DNA of 51,919 nucleotides, taken from NCBI GenBank assembly GCA_946184675.1, contig CAMHFW010000002.1, positions 1 to 51,919 on the forward strand, in the 5' to 3' direction. Positions 8,890-18,400 of the stretch are shown piece by piece. The position numbers were made by a program, and so were the translations under genes. The notes beneath the pieces are model-generated. The model saw only the letters and a list, made by a program, of their open reading frames with translations, did no database searches and had not been told where the DNA came from. The DNA is from an uncultured Clostridia bacterium (GTDB taxonomy: Bacteria > Bacillota > Clostridia > Lachnospirales > Lachnospiraceae). Numbering within the stretch: the first letter of the stretch is position 1; every line of letters begins with the position of its first letter.

Positions 8890-10716
8890 TTACCTGGCCA
8901 GGGCAGCTTTTTGTTCACCGACCGGCAGCAATCCGTCTTTCGCCATATGCTGACGGAGAACCGTAAAGGAGCAGGGGCCAATGTCCAGGATATACTTGTG
9001 GAAATCCTGGAGGGAAAAATCATCCCCTGCGAAGTCTGCTGCTTCTCTGGCAAGGCCGGAAAACTCCAGAGCGCCTATGGCGTAGGGCAGATAGGAGCCC
9101 GGATCCCCGATGATATAATCCAGGATTTCCTGAGCGGTATCGGCGTCTCCAATGCCATAGTCTGACAGATAGGTCATAATATCATCTTTATCCCAGCCCT
9201 CGTAGTGGACGCCCAGATCGATGCGGGCGTAGAGGCAGAGTGTGATCTCATCATTACGTTCCAGGACCTGTGCCAGCTTTTCGCTGACGCCGGTCCATTT
9301 ATTTGCCATATGTTCCACATAGGAGGCCCAGCCCTCTGTGTAGGCCGTATAGCTCATTACCTTGCGCAGGTCAGGAGCGTCGGTGGAGGAGTAGTAGGTG
9401 ATCTGATAGAGGTGGCCCGGGAAACCTTCATGGGCCAGGGTGTTAAAAAGGTACAGATTGTTATCACCGATCTGGGCCTTATTGAGATAGATTACATTGC
9501 GGTCCGGAAGATCGACGGGAGGCTGCAGGTAAAAGGCCGGATTCATGCTTTCTTCCAGAGATTCCGGAACATATTTGAGCAGGTAATCTTCGGTATATGC
9601 AGCAGGGAAATCCTTTTTGATGGCCTTTTGCAGCATGGAGATCATCTCTTTGGGGTCATCCGTGCCCACAGACAGGTCTCCCATCCATTCATAATAGACT
9701 TTGGGGTCTTTCTGAATGACCTGCGAAATGTAATTCATATCTTCATCGATCCGGGTATCGATCATGTCGATCAGCTCTTCCGGAGTAAGGCCGGTTCCGC
9801 TCTCCTGGGCTGCAAGAAGGGAATAATACTCCTTGCCATTCTCATAAAAGCACAGGCCAAGTTCATTGGTTCCGCTCCCTTTCAGCGCGGTAAGTCCGTC
9901 TGCCAGGTCCTGGTAAGCCGGGATGACCGCTTCCAGAACTGCTTTCTGATTACGGTCGGTAAAGTCTTTTTTCTCGGCATCCGTCAGATCAGGGAGATCC
10001 TGGAGCTTTTCCGGGAAGACTTCGATCAGGGCGTTGCTTTCCGGGGTTTCGATAAAGGTCCGGCAGGCTTCGATCACAGAATCCGCCATATCATCGGACA
10101 TGAAAAGTCCGGCCTTTGCCTTTGCCTGTTCGAAGGCAAGGATCTGGCTGAAATAGGAAGGAAAGTCCTCCAGCAGGGTGATATAGGTCTCTACATCTTC
10201 CTTATCATAAAAGGCATACTCCGCCATCAGGACAGGCAGAAGAGAGTGCTGGCCCGAGGGTACGGTAAGTGGTTCCGAAAAATAGAAAAACTTCTCCGCA
10301 TCGATGGTCTCAGAGGACTTGTAGTACTCTTCCAGCAGATCATAGGTCACCTGCTGCTGCCGGCTCAGAGAATCATAGGAAAATTCCTGCAGACGGGCAT
10401 ATTCCTCCTTTTCGGTTTCCATGTCAGAAGCGTCATAGACGTCCGGAACCAGGCCAAGGTCGATGCTTTCCAGTACAATGTCATACAGAGAGGGATCGGC
10501 CAGCTCATAATGCAGAGTCAGGGCGTCCGTGGAGATGATTTCGGCAAAGAGGTCATCCGTGAACCGGTCAAAGGCATCGCGGACTTCCTGGACGTCCGCA
10601 GCAGCCGTTTCTGTGTTTTCCGAAGCTTCCTGCGCCGGACTCTTTTGTCCGCATCCGCACAGGAACAGGGTCAAAAGAAGCAGCAGGGCAGTAAAAGAGC
10701 GAATGTTTCTTTTCAT
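8890..10716 (-). CDS. DUF885 family lipoprotein
   Basis: Lipobox LLTLFLCGCGQ, HEGFPGHLYQITYY metal-binding motif. Confidence 0.85.
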   Translation of the reverse strand: MKRNIRSFTALLLLLTLFLCGCGQKSPAQEASENTETAAADVQEVRDAFDRFTDDLFAEIISTDALTLHYELADPSLYDIVLESIDLGLVPDVYDASDMETEKEEYARLQEFSYDSLSRQQQVTYDLLEEYYKSSETIDAEKFFYFSEPLTVPSGQHSLLPVLMAEYAFYDKEDVETYITLLEDFPSYFSQILAFEQAKAKAGLFMSDDMADSVIEACRTFIETPESNALIEVFPEKLQDLPDLTDAEKKDFTDRNQKAVLEAVIPAYQDLADGLTALKGSGTNELGLCFYENGKEYYSLLAAQESGTGLTPEELIDMIDTRIDEDMNYISQVIQKDPKVYYEWMGDLSVGTDDPKEMISMLQKAIKKDFPAAYTEDYLLKYVPESLEESMNPAFYLQPPVDLPDRNVIYLNKAQIGDNNLYLFNTLAHEGFPGHLYQITYYSSTDAPDLRKVMSYTAYTEGWASYVEHMANKWTGVSEKLAQVLERNDEITLCLYARIDLGVHYEGWDKDDIMTYLSDYGIGDADTAQEILDYIIGDPGSYLPYAIGALEFSGLAREAADFAGDDFSLQDFHKYILDIGPCSFTVLRQHMAKDGLLPVGEQKAALAR

Positions 10717-10807
10717 AGCAGGTCCTCCCTCATCACAAATCTTTTTCTTGTCAGATACTAATACTATACCATTGTTTTGAGAAAATGCATATTATATAAT
10801 GGCTATA

Positions 10808-10869
10808 GGGAGACAGGGGACGGTTCTCTGTCTCCCTTAGAAGGGGACAGAGAACCGTCCCCTGTCTCC
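10808..10869. repeat. Long perfect palindrome, REP-like (GGGGACGGTTCTCTGTC type)
   Basis: GGGAGACAGGGGACGGTTCTCTGTC (10808-10832) / GACAGAGAACCGTCCCCTGTCTCCC (ending 10869): 25-bp perfect stem, followed by TTTT. Confidence 0.85.
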
Positions 10870-10887
10870 CTTTTCCTGGAGGTTTAT

Positions 10888-11679
10888 ATGATTTTTGATA
10901 CACACGCACATTATGATCAGAAGCAGTTTGATGAGGACCGCGATGTCCTGCTTGCATCCATGCAGGCGGGCGGGATCGGCAGGATTGTCAATATCGGCTG
11001 TGATAGAATGGCCAGTGAAAAATGTATAGAACTGGCTGAAAAATATGATTTCATCTACGCGGCAGCAGGGGTGCATCCGTCTGACGCGGTCACCAGTCTG
11101 GATCCGGCGGAGGATGAGGAAACCCTGGCCGCGATCAGCCGGATGGCAGACCATGAGAAGGTGCTGGCCATCGGGGAAATCGGACTGGATTATTACTGGA
11201 TCAAAGATCCGGACCAGCGGGCCCGGCAAAAGGTCTGGTTTCGCAGGCAGATCGGTCTGGCCAGAGAGAAAGGACTTCCCATCGTAATCCATTCAAGAGA
11301 GGCAGCTAAGGACACCCTGGATATTGCAAAAGAGGAGAATATCAGAGATGTGGGCGGCGTCATGCATTGCTTTTCCTATCCCAGGGAGATTGCCAGAGAG
11401 TATCTGGACATGGGATTTTTCCTGGGAATCGGAGGCGTTCTGACCTACAAGAATTCCCGGGTGCTCAAGGAAGTGGTGGCCTACGCGCCGGCGGAGAGCC
11501 TGGTGCTGGAGACGGACTGCCCTTATCTGAGTCCGGTACCCTTCCGGGGCAAGCGAAACAGCTCCCTTAACCTGCCCTATGTTGCGGAGGCCTTTGCACA
11601 GATCAAGGGGATGAGCAGGGAAGAGGTGGAAGAAGTCACATGGAACAATGCCCTCCGTCTCTACCGCATGGCAGAATAA
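10888..11679 (+). CDS. tatD: TatD family hydrolase; start re-called at 10888
   Basis: MIFDTHAHYDQKQFDEDRD, AIGEIGLDYYW, LVLETDCPYLSPVPFRGKRN; GGAGG RBS before 10888. Confidence 0.92.
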   Translation: MIFDTHAHYDQKQFDEDRDVLLASMQAGGIGRIVNIGCDRMASEKCIELAEKYDFIYAAAGVHPSDAVTSLDPAEDEETLAAISRMADHEKVLAIGEIGLDYYWIKDPDQRARQKVWFRRQIGLAREKGLPIVIHSREAAKDTLDIAKEENIRDVGGVMHCFSYPREIAREYLDMGFFLGIGGVLTYKNSRVLKEVVAYAPAESLVLETDCPYLSPVPFRGKRNSSLNLPYVAEAFAQIKGMSREEVEEVTWNNALRLYRMAE

Positions 11680-11722
11680 GGGGAAAGCCCGCAGGTGCTC
11701 TCCGAATCGCCCGAGCAAACAA

Positions 11723-11747
11723 AAAGACCTCCCCGAGGGAGGTCTTT
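11723..11747. terminator. Hairpin, probable terminator after tatD
   Basis: AAAGACCTCCC-cga-GGGAGGTCTTT. Confidence 0.7.
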
Positions 11748-11975
11748 CCGAAAGGATTGGAATTTTGGAGGAGGTGCGGCCAGGCAGCCGCGCCTGTTGT
11801 TATGAAAAAGAAAATACACAATTTATATGAAAAAGTGCTTTCGCACTCGTTGTCTTCGTGACTTTGTTTTGTTTTGATAGGTAAAGTATACAAAAGAAAT
11901 GTGTAGCTTTTGTGTACATCTTCTAAAAGAAATCTAAAAAGATGGAAGATTTTAAAAAGAAACAGGTAGGAAATT

Positions 11976-12854
11976 ATGGAAAAACTGGTGAATCCGCAGA
12001 ATACGATCGCGGTTATACAAAAATATGATTTTTGCTTTCGCAAGAAATTCGGACAGAATTTTCTGATCGACGAGCATGTCCTGAAAAAGATTATCGCCGG
12101 CGCCCAGGTCGGCAGAGAGGACATGGTCCTGGAGATTGGACCGGGTATCGGAACCATGACCCAGTTCCTGTCGGAGGCAGCCGGAAAGGCAGTTGCCGTG
12201 GAAATTGACAAAAACCTTCTGCCGATCCTGGAAGAAACACTGGCAGAATGCGAAAATGTCCGGGTCATTAACGCGGATATTATGGAGCTGGACCTGAATG
12301 CCCTGGTGGAGGAGGAAAACGGAGGCAGACCCATCAAGGTGGTTGCCAATCTTCCCTATTACATTACGACACCCATCATCATGGGACTCTTTGAGAGTCA
12401 TGTACCTCTGGATTCTATCACGGTTATGGTGCAGAAAGAGGTAGCAGCCCGCATGAAGGCAGGGCCGGGCAGCAAGGATTACGGAGCGCTGTCGCTGGCT
12501 GTTCAGTATTATGCCGAACCATATATTGTGGCCAATGTGCCCCGCAACTGTTTTATGCCCCGGCCCAATGTCGACTCTGTGGTCATCCGGTTGAGCCGCT
12601 ATGGCAGGCCGCCGGTTTCTGTGCAGGATGAAAAGCTTATGTTCGCTCTGATCCGGGCAGCCTTCGAGCAGAGGAGAAAGACTCTGGTCAACAGTCTGGC
12701 AGGAAGCAGCCGGCTGCAGATTTCCAAAGAACAGGCGGCGCAGGCGATCCAAAGAGCAGATCTTCCGGAAATGGTACGCGGAGAGGCGCTGACGCTGGAG
12801 GAATTTGCCTGTCTGGCAGATGCCTGCAAAGAGATTCTGGAGGAGGGCTGCTAA
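11976..12854 (+). CDS. rsmA: 16S rRNA (adenine(1518/1519)-N6)-dimethyltransferase
   Basis: KKFGQNFLID, VLEIGPGIGTMTQFL, NLPYYITTPI. Confidence 0.95.
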   Translation: MEKLVNPQNTIAVIQKYDFCFRKKFGQNFLIDEHVLKKIIAGAQVGREDMVLEIGPGIGTMTQFLSEAAGKAVAVEIDKNLLPILEETLAECENVRVINADIMELDLNALVEEENGGRPIKVVANLPYYITTPIIMGLFESHVPLDSITVMVQKEVAARMKAGPGSKDYGALSLAVQYYAEPYIVANVPRNCFMPRPNVDSVVIRLSRYGRPPVSVQDEKLMFALIRAAFEQRRKTLVNSLAGSSRLQISKEQAAQAIQRADLPEMVRGEALTLEEFACLADACKEILEEGC

Positions 12855-12978
12855 GAAGAACGGCGATTTCCGAGAAAAAGTAAATGTACTCCCCCTTGCC
12901 GGGGAAAAAAGAACAGGTGGTAAAGTGTTCCTGTAAGTAAAAGGGAGCGCTTTTTGCTATAAAGAAAGGATATCCGTG

Positions 12979-14691
12979 ATGGCAACGATCACAAGACGGC
13001 TGGAAAAAGTGATGGATGAGCTGGAGAAGGAGTTTCAGGCCCTGTACACCAGAGATGATTTTGAGTGTCAGCTGAGACAGCTGCGAAAAGCGGGAAATAG
13101 TTCTGCCAGGCCGAGTATTCTGGCCAGACTGTATCTGATGCTGAAGCAGGCGGGAATCCCATTTGAGAAGGGACGCAGCCTGTCATATTACGAGACTTTG
13201 GTCAAAGAGGCAGAGATTCCGGACCTGGATGAAATAGAAGACAAGCTTCTGCAGGCTCTCTTTAAGCGGTATCAGGAATATCCCAGACCGGAAGATTATA
13301 TGAAAAGGATTGTCGACCGGTTGGAAAACCCAAAGGACAACTGGGCGGATCAGCCTCTGCGCCTGCGAATTCTTCTGCAGTTTATCAAGTACGGGGACTA
13401 TTTGTCTGACGCGGGGAAAAGTGGCAGGAGAGTCATTCAGGACTATGTAAAAAAGAAGACCGGCGCCAAAAAGCTTCCGGAAACGGACCAGGTTCTTGCC
13501 AATCTGGACGAAGGTGTTTTTGAAGGACTCAGAACCGCAACCAAAGCGCAGCGCAAGCCGGAGGGAAAATTCGGGCTGCTGAAGACAGCGGATGATCTGG
13601 CAGGCGGCAAGTTCCGCGAGGGCGGAGCAACCAAAAAAGATCTTTATCTTTTTGCCATGGTCTACGGTATGACCTATTATACAGGCAGGCCGGATGAGAA
13701 GATCGACTATGAAAAAGACATCGAGAAGAACCTTTTTACAGATTATTATACCAATAACCTGATGCGGTTTCTGACAGAGACCTACCGCAGCCGGAGCAGC
13801 GATTTTGAGAAAGATCCATCCGGTCAGGGGATCAATTATAAGAATTTTGCGGAAATGGTATACCTCTACTATATCCGGTGCCAGATTCCGCCGCAGGAAA
13901 AGGTCCGCCGGTCGGCTGAGATGATCCGGGAGATTACGGAAGCAGCTTTTAAGAAGGGAACGAGTCGGAAGGCGGAGGGAAAAGCGCGCGGGACAGCGGC
14001 ATACAAAAATAAGATCCGGAATCCGAAGGATGCACGGGAAGAAGTGATTCTGGAACTGAGCGAAGAAGAGTTCAGGAATTACCTGCTGGAGAATTATAAT
14101 TGTGACACCTACGCGGGGACCCGTATGGGAGCCGGAGGGCCGGTGGATGACAAAAAGGGAGAAATGCAGCTGGAGGACGGGCAGGAAACGGCATATATGC
14201 ACTATCTTCAGATCCTGAAGAAGCTGGAAGAGCTGGATGTGCCGCGTGAGACCTGCAATTACGGGCTCTGGTTTGCAGATCTGGCTTCTTTTGACAAATT
14301 TGGTTTCCCGGATAAGTCAGAGGACAGAGAGTTTCTGGAGCTTCTTCAGGCAATCAACAATTATCTTGGAAATACGGTAGAAGAAGAAGTCAGCGAGGCT
14401 GATCTGGCCAGAGAAAGAGCAGAAGCATCAAAAGCCAGGACCAAAGCACTCTATGTCTCTTCGCCAAAGAGTGTTACCAGGACTTGTATGCTTGTGGCGT
14501 ACTATTACTACTTCAATGCATTCTATGAGGCAGATGAGGATATCAGAGGCAAGAGCTTTAAGGAAATCTTTCATTTATTCAAGAATGGGCTGGACAGGCA
14601 TCTGCTGCCTGCTGGTTACCAGCTGGTCAGCGGAAGAAATATCATCGATGTGGTCGTGATTTTTTCTTCGTATGCCTTTTTGAATGAATAG
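12979..14691 (+). CDS. Orphan helical protein (570 aa), first gene of the kinase/phosphatase/nuclease cassette
   Basis: ORF with RBS AAAGGA; no recognised domain; 29-bp gap to the PP2C gene. Confidence 0.75.
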   Translation: MATITRRLEKVMDELEKEFQALYTRDDFECQLRQLRKAGNSSARPSILARLYLMLKQAGIPFEKGRSLSYYETLVKEAEIPDLDEIEDKLLQALFKRYQEYPRPEDYMKRIVDRLENPKDNWADQPLRLRILLQFIKYGDYLSDAGKSGRRVIQDYVKKKTGAKKLPETDQVLANLDEGVFEGLRTATKAQRKPEGKFGLLKTADDLAGGKFREGGATKKDLYLFAMVYGMTYYTGRPDEKIDYEKDIEKNLFTDYYTNNLMRFLTETYRSRSSDFEKDPSGQGINYKNFAEMVYLYYIRCQIPPQEKVRRSAEMIREITEAAFKKGTSRKAEGKARGTAAYKNKIRNPKDAREEVILELSEEEFRNYLLENYNCDTYAGTRMGAGGPVDDKKGEMQLEDGQETAYMHYLQILKKLEELDVPRETCNYGLWFADLASFDKFGFPDKSEDREFLELLQAINNYLGNTVEEEVSEADLARERAEASKARTKALYVSSPKSVTRTCMLVAYYYYFNAFYEADEDIRGKSFKEIFHLFKNGLDRHLLPAGYQLVSGRNIIDVVVIFSSYAFLNE

Positions 14692-14720
14692 AGACATATA
14701 ACGACGGAGGACGCAGAGGG

Positions 14721-15431
14721 TTGATAGAGATTTACAGAGGCATCGGGAAAAGACACTGGAAAGCAGGGCAGGAAAATCAGGACGCTGTGGCTTTTCGGGA
14801 AAAAGGGCCGGTTTCCGTGATCGCCCTGGCGGATGGCGTATCCGCCTGTAAGTGGTCAGGACAGGGAGCCGTCTGCTGCGCGGATGCGGCGGCCGGTCTT
14901 CTGCTGCAAAAGGGAAATATTCTGCTTGACGCAGATCAGAAGGAAAGCGCGGACTTTATTACTTCCCATGTCGTGTACAGGCAGCGGCTTCTGGCACGGA
15001 GTCAGAAGCATCCGGAGACGGAATATGCCAGTACCCTGGCAGCGGTATTCTGTGACAGGCGGGCTCAAAAACTCTTTTACTGCAGCCTGGGGGACAGTCT
15101 GATCCTGACGGTACGGCAGGGTGAATGTCAGATTCCCCTGCTTCCTCCGGACAGCTCCGAAGGCTGCTGCGTGACTATGACAGAGCATGCGGAACGGGGA
15201 ATGCGAACCGGCGTGATGGATCTGAGCGGAATGGAAGCGGTTTTTCTCTTTTCCGATGGAGCCTGGACCTTCCTTTTTGAGGAAGGCAATCTGAAAGCAG
15301 ATGTACGTACCATGATTGGGAATCGCTGGTACGGAGACCTGCGGGATTATCTGAAGAGTCAGAACGGTCAGGATGATTGTAGTTTCATATCCATTGATCT
15401 GTGCAATATGGTTAGGAGGAAAGCGGCATGA
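14721..15431 (+). CDS. PP2C-family Ser/Thr protein phosphatase
   Basis: ENQDAVAF, ALADGVSA, FLFSDGAW and GQDDCSF metal-binding motifs in order. Confidence 0.88.
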   Translation: MIEIYRGIGKRHWKAGQENQDAVAFREKGPVSVIALADGVSACKWSGQGAVCCADAAAGLLLQKGNILLDADQKESADFITSHVVYRQRLLARSQKHPETEYASTLAAVFCDRRAQKLFYCSLGDSLILTVRQGECQIPLLPPDSSEGCCVTMTEHAERGMRTGVMDLSGMEAVFLFSDGAWTFLFEEGNLKADVRTMIGNRWYGDLRDYLKSQNGQDDCSFISIDLCNMVRRKAA

Positions 15432-18400
15432 TCGAGCGTAGAGCACTCAAAGACTCGGTTCTGGTGTGCGGGGAGAGTGATGGAAAGCGGTTTACCAGGC
15501 GCTTTAAGATCGTAAAGAAGGTAAGTGAAGGTGCATTTTCTCTCTGCTATGAGGCCTACCATGAAGGGAGCGGGCGGGGGATCCTCAAGGAATTTTATCC
15601 GAAGAGCGCGGCCATCGCCGCGGAGCGCAATGCACAGGGACAGTTGTTCTTTCCGGAAGGGCTCGAGGCGGCCCGGAAGCAGTTTCAGGACCAGTTAAGG
15701 CAATATCTGGAAGCATATCACATGCTGACAGCGGCAAAGCAGAAGCAGGAATACGCGGAACTGGAAACCTTTATTCCGGATTTCGAGATCTACTACGGTT
15801 GTGATGAGGAGAAAAACATCATTGGTACCGCGTATATATGGACCAGTACAAAACTGGAATCCTTCGAAAAACTTTGTGAGGAAATCCATAAAAAACCGGC
15901 AGAAGCACCGGAGCAGAAAATGGTGACTGCGCTGCGGGCTGTAGAATCTCTGGCAAAATGCATCTGTATGCTCCATAAGGAGGGGCTTGTCCACAGGGAT
16001 ATCAAGCCTTCCAATTTCGGTTTCATCCGCCGGGGCAGTGAAGTACTTACCCAGACTCTGACCATGTTTGATGTGGACTCGATCTGCTCTGTCTTTGACC
16101 CTCCGGAAGAACTCATGGGAACAGAAGGTTTTATGGAACCGGAGGCGGCTTTTGAGCAGCCCAATAACCTGACCGATATCTATGCGATTGGCGCGACACT
16201 CTTTTACGCGGTTGCCGGATCTGATGAAACAAAAAGCAGCGGATACTATTACCGGGAGGACTATTATCCTCAGCTGCGGGACCTGATCAACACGTCGGAT
16301 CTGGTCTGTGCTTCCGAAGCCAATTCGCATCCCAGACTGCGAGACGCCCTGACCCGTATTCTGGAAAAGAGCCTTTGCGTAAGAGGCCGCCGCTATAGCT
16401 GCTGTGAAGAACAGCTGGAAGATCTGGAGACGGCTCTGTATTACGCTCTTCCCTCGGAGATTGCGAAAAAAGTCCGCAATGGGGAACAGTGGGTTCTGCA
16501 GGATGCTCTCCGGTCTCTGGACAGGGAAAAAGTGAAAAATACTTATCTGGCCATCCAGTATCATCTGTACAGGCATCCTCTTTATACCGATTTGCCGGAG
16601 GAGGCTCCGGTGCTCAATATCATGCTTGCCGGATTTGGAAGCGTCGGACAGAAGTTTCTGGATGCCTGCCTGCAGGTAGGCCAGCTGCCGGGGAAAAAGC
16701 TTTCGGTTACTGTTCTGACTGACGATTTGGAGGATAAGACACTCTATCTGACAGACAGGCCCCAGCTGGCAGATTTTTATGATTTTGACAGTTCACTGGG
16801 AGGGGGAGAAGAAAGCTACGGCAGTGTCCGCTTTGTCCAGTTGAGTTTTTCAGAAAAGAGCAGCAAAAAGAACGTCGATCTGCTGCAGGACTATCTCTGC
16901 AATCTGGGAGAGGAAGAGCAGCCGCATTATATCTTTGTTGCTTTGGGCGATGATGTGGCCAGTCAGACCGCAGCCGGTGCCTGCAGAGAAGCCGCCCAGG
17001 TGCTGGAGATCTCCTGTCAGATCAGCTGCGTGTGCGAGAAATCCCATTTTCCGGCAAGGAAATATCCAGGTATTCTGCCGGTTTTCGTCGGTGCAGATAT
17101 CAAAAAGGATCCGCTCAGCATGGAAATAGAGCGGATGGCTTTTAATAGCCATCTGGTCTGGGAGAAGAACCTGAATGTAGACTTTCGCTCCGTCAAGGCA
17201 GACTTTCTGCGTCCTTACAATCATGATTCCTGCGTGGCGAACGTTCTTTCTCTCAAGTACAAGCTTTATGGAATCGGAATCGACCTGGACAAGGCTGGTC
17301 CTTACAAGGCTGCCGTACTGATGGAAGGCAGGGGACTGACCAGCGGCAAGAAAAATAATGAGGTCAAGAATGAGCTGATCTGGCTGGAGCACCGTCGCTG
17401 GGTGACGGAGAAACTCTGCATGGGTTGGCGCTCCATTCAGGATCCGGAGGAGTGCGCAGACGGTGTAACCAGGGACGAGCGTGCAAAACGGCATCTCTGT
17501 ATCCGGCGAAGCCGTCCGGACCAGATGCTGGCAGCCCGGTTTGCAGCCAATGAGCATGCATTGTGGGATACCGCGGCGGAAAGCGAGCTGGAAAAACTGG
17601 ATGATCTGGACCGCATGTCTGTACTGCTGCACAGGGCTTATGTCCGCAGAGCGGAAGAGATCCGGAAAAAGAATCTGCTGACCGGAAGCATCATGCGGGG
17701 TATCCGTATGCTGCTAGAGGGGAATAAGGAAGCCAGCCGGGCCTTTCAGGAGTGGTATGTCTGCCTCCAGGATATCTGGAACGGAGATCGCGGCAAAGGA
17801 AGGCTCTATCAGGGTTTGAAAAACGATTTCCTGGAAGCGGCAGCCGGATTGCCTGAGTCAGGCAAAAAGGCGCTGCAGGAGCAGATCAAGGCATTTGAGG
17901 CGCTTTTTGATCCCATCCGTCTGAGCACGGAGTACCGGGATTGGAAGCAGGATGACGCCGCATTGATCGAGAACATTCCTTTCATTCTGACATATACGGA
18001 AAATGCCTATCTGGTTATTCCCTTTGAGACCGGCGGCAGCACGCAGGGGTTTCACAATGTCGCTTCCGCGACTGTGGTCAATCCGGCAAGGATTCTTTAC
18101 CTCTTCCTTGCGGAAAAGAAGCAGGATCTGGAAGAACTTGGCAGAAGCCTTCCCTATATTTCTGCATATATGAAAAAGAAAGAGATCCGGGCAGAGACAG
18201 AGCTGATTGCAATTTGCAGAGGAAATGTTTTTACCGGGTCCCAGGAAGATGCAGAGGATATGCTGCGCAGGCAATCCGGCGGCAGACTCCGCCGGATCCG
18301 GATGATCCAGGCGGAAGATACGGAAGTATTTGTCAGGGAACTGGAGGCCTATCTGCGGCAGAGAAGCCGGGGCAAAACCATTTTTGCTCTGGAGCGCAAT

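Noticed and set aside
9205-10761. 518-aa plus-strand ORF
   Set aside because: Antisense shadow of the DUF885 gene; no domain or RBS.
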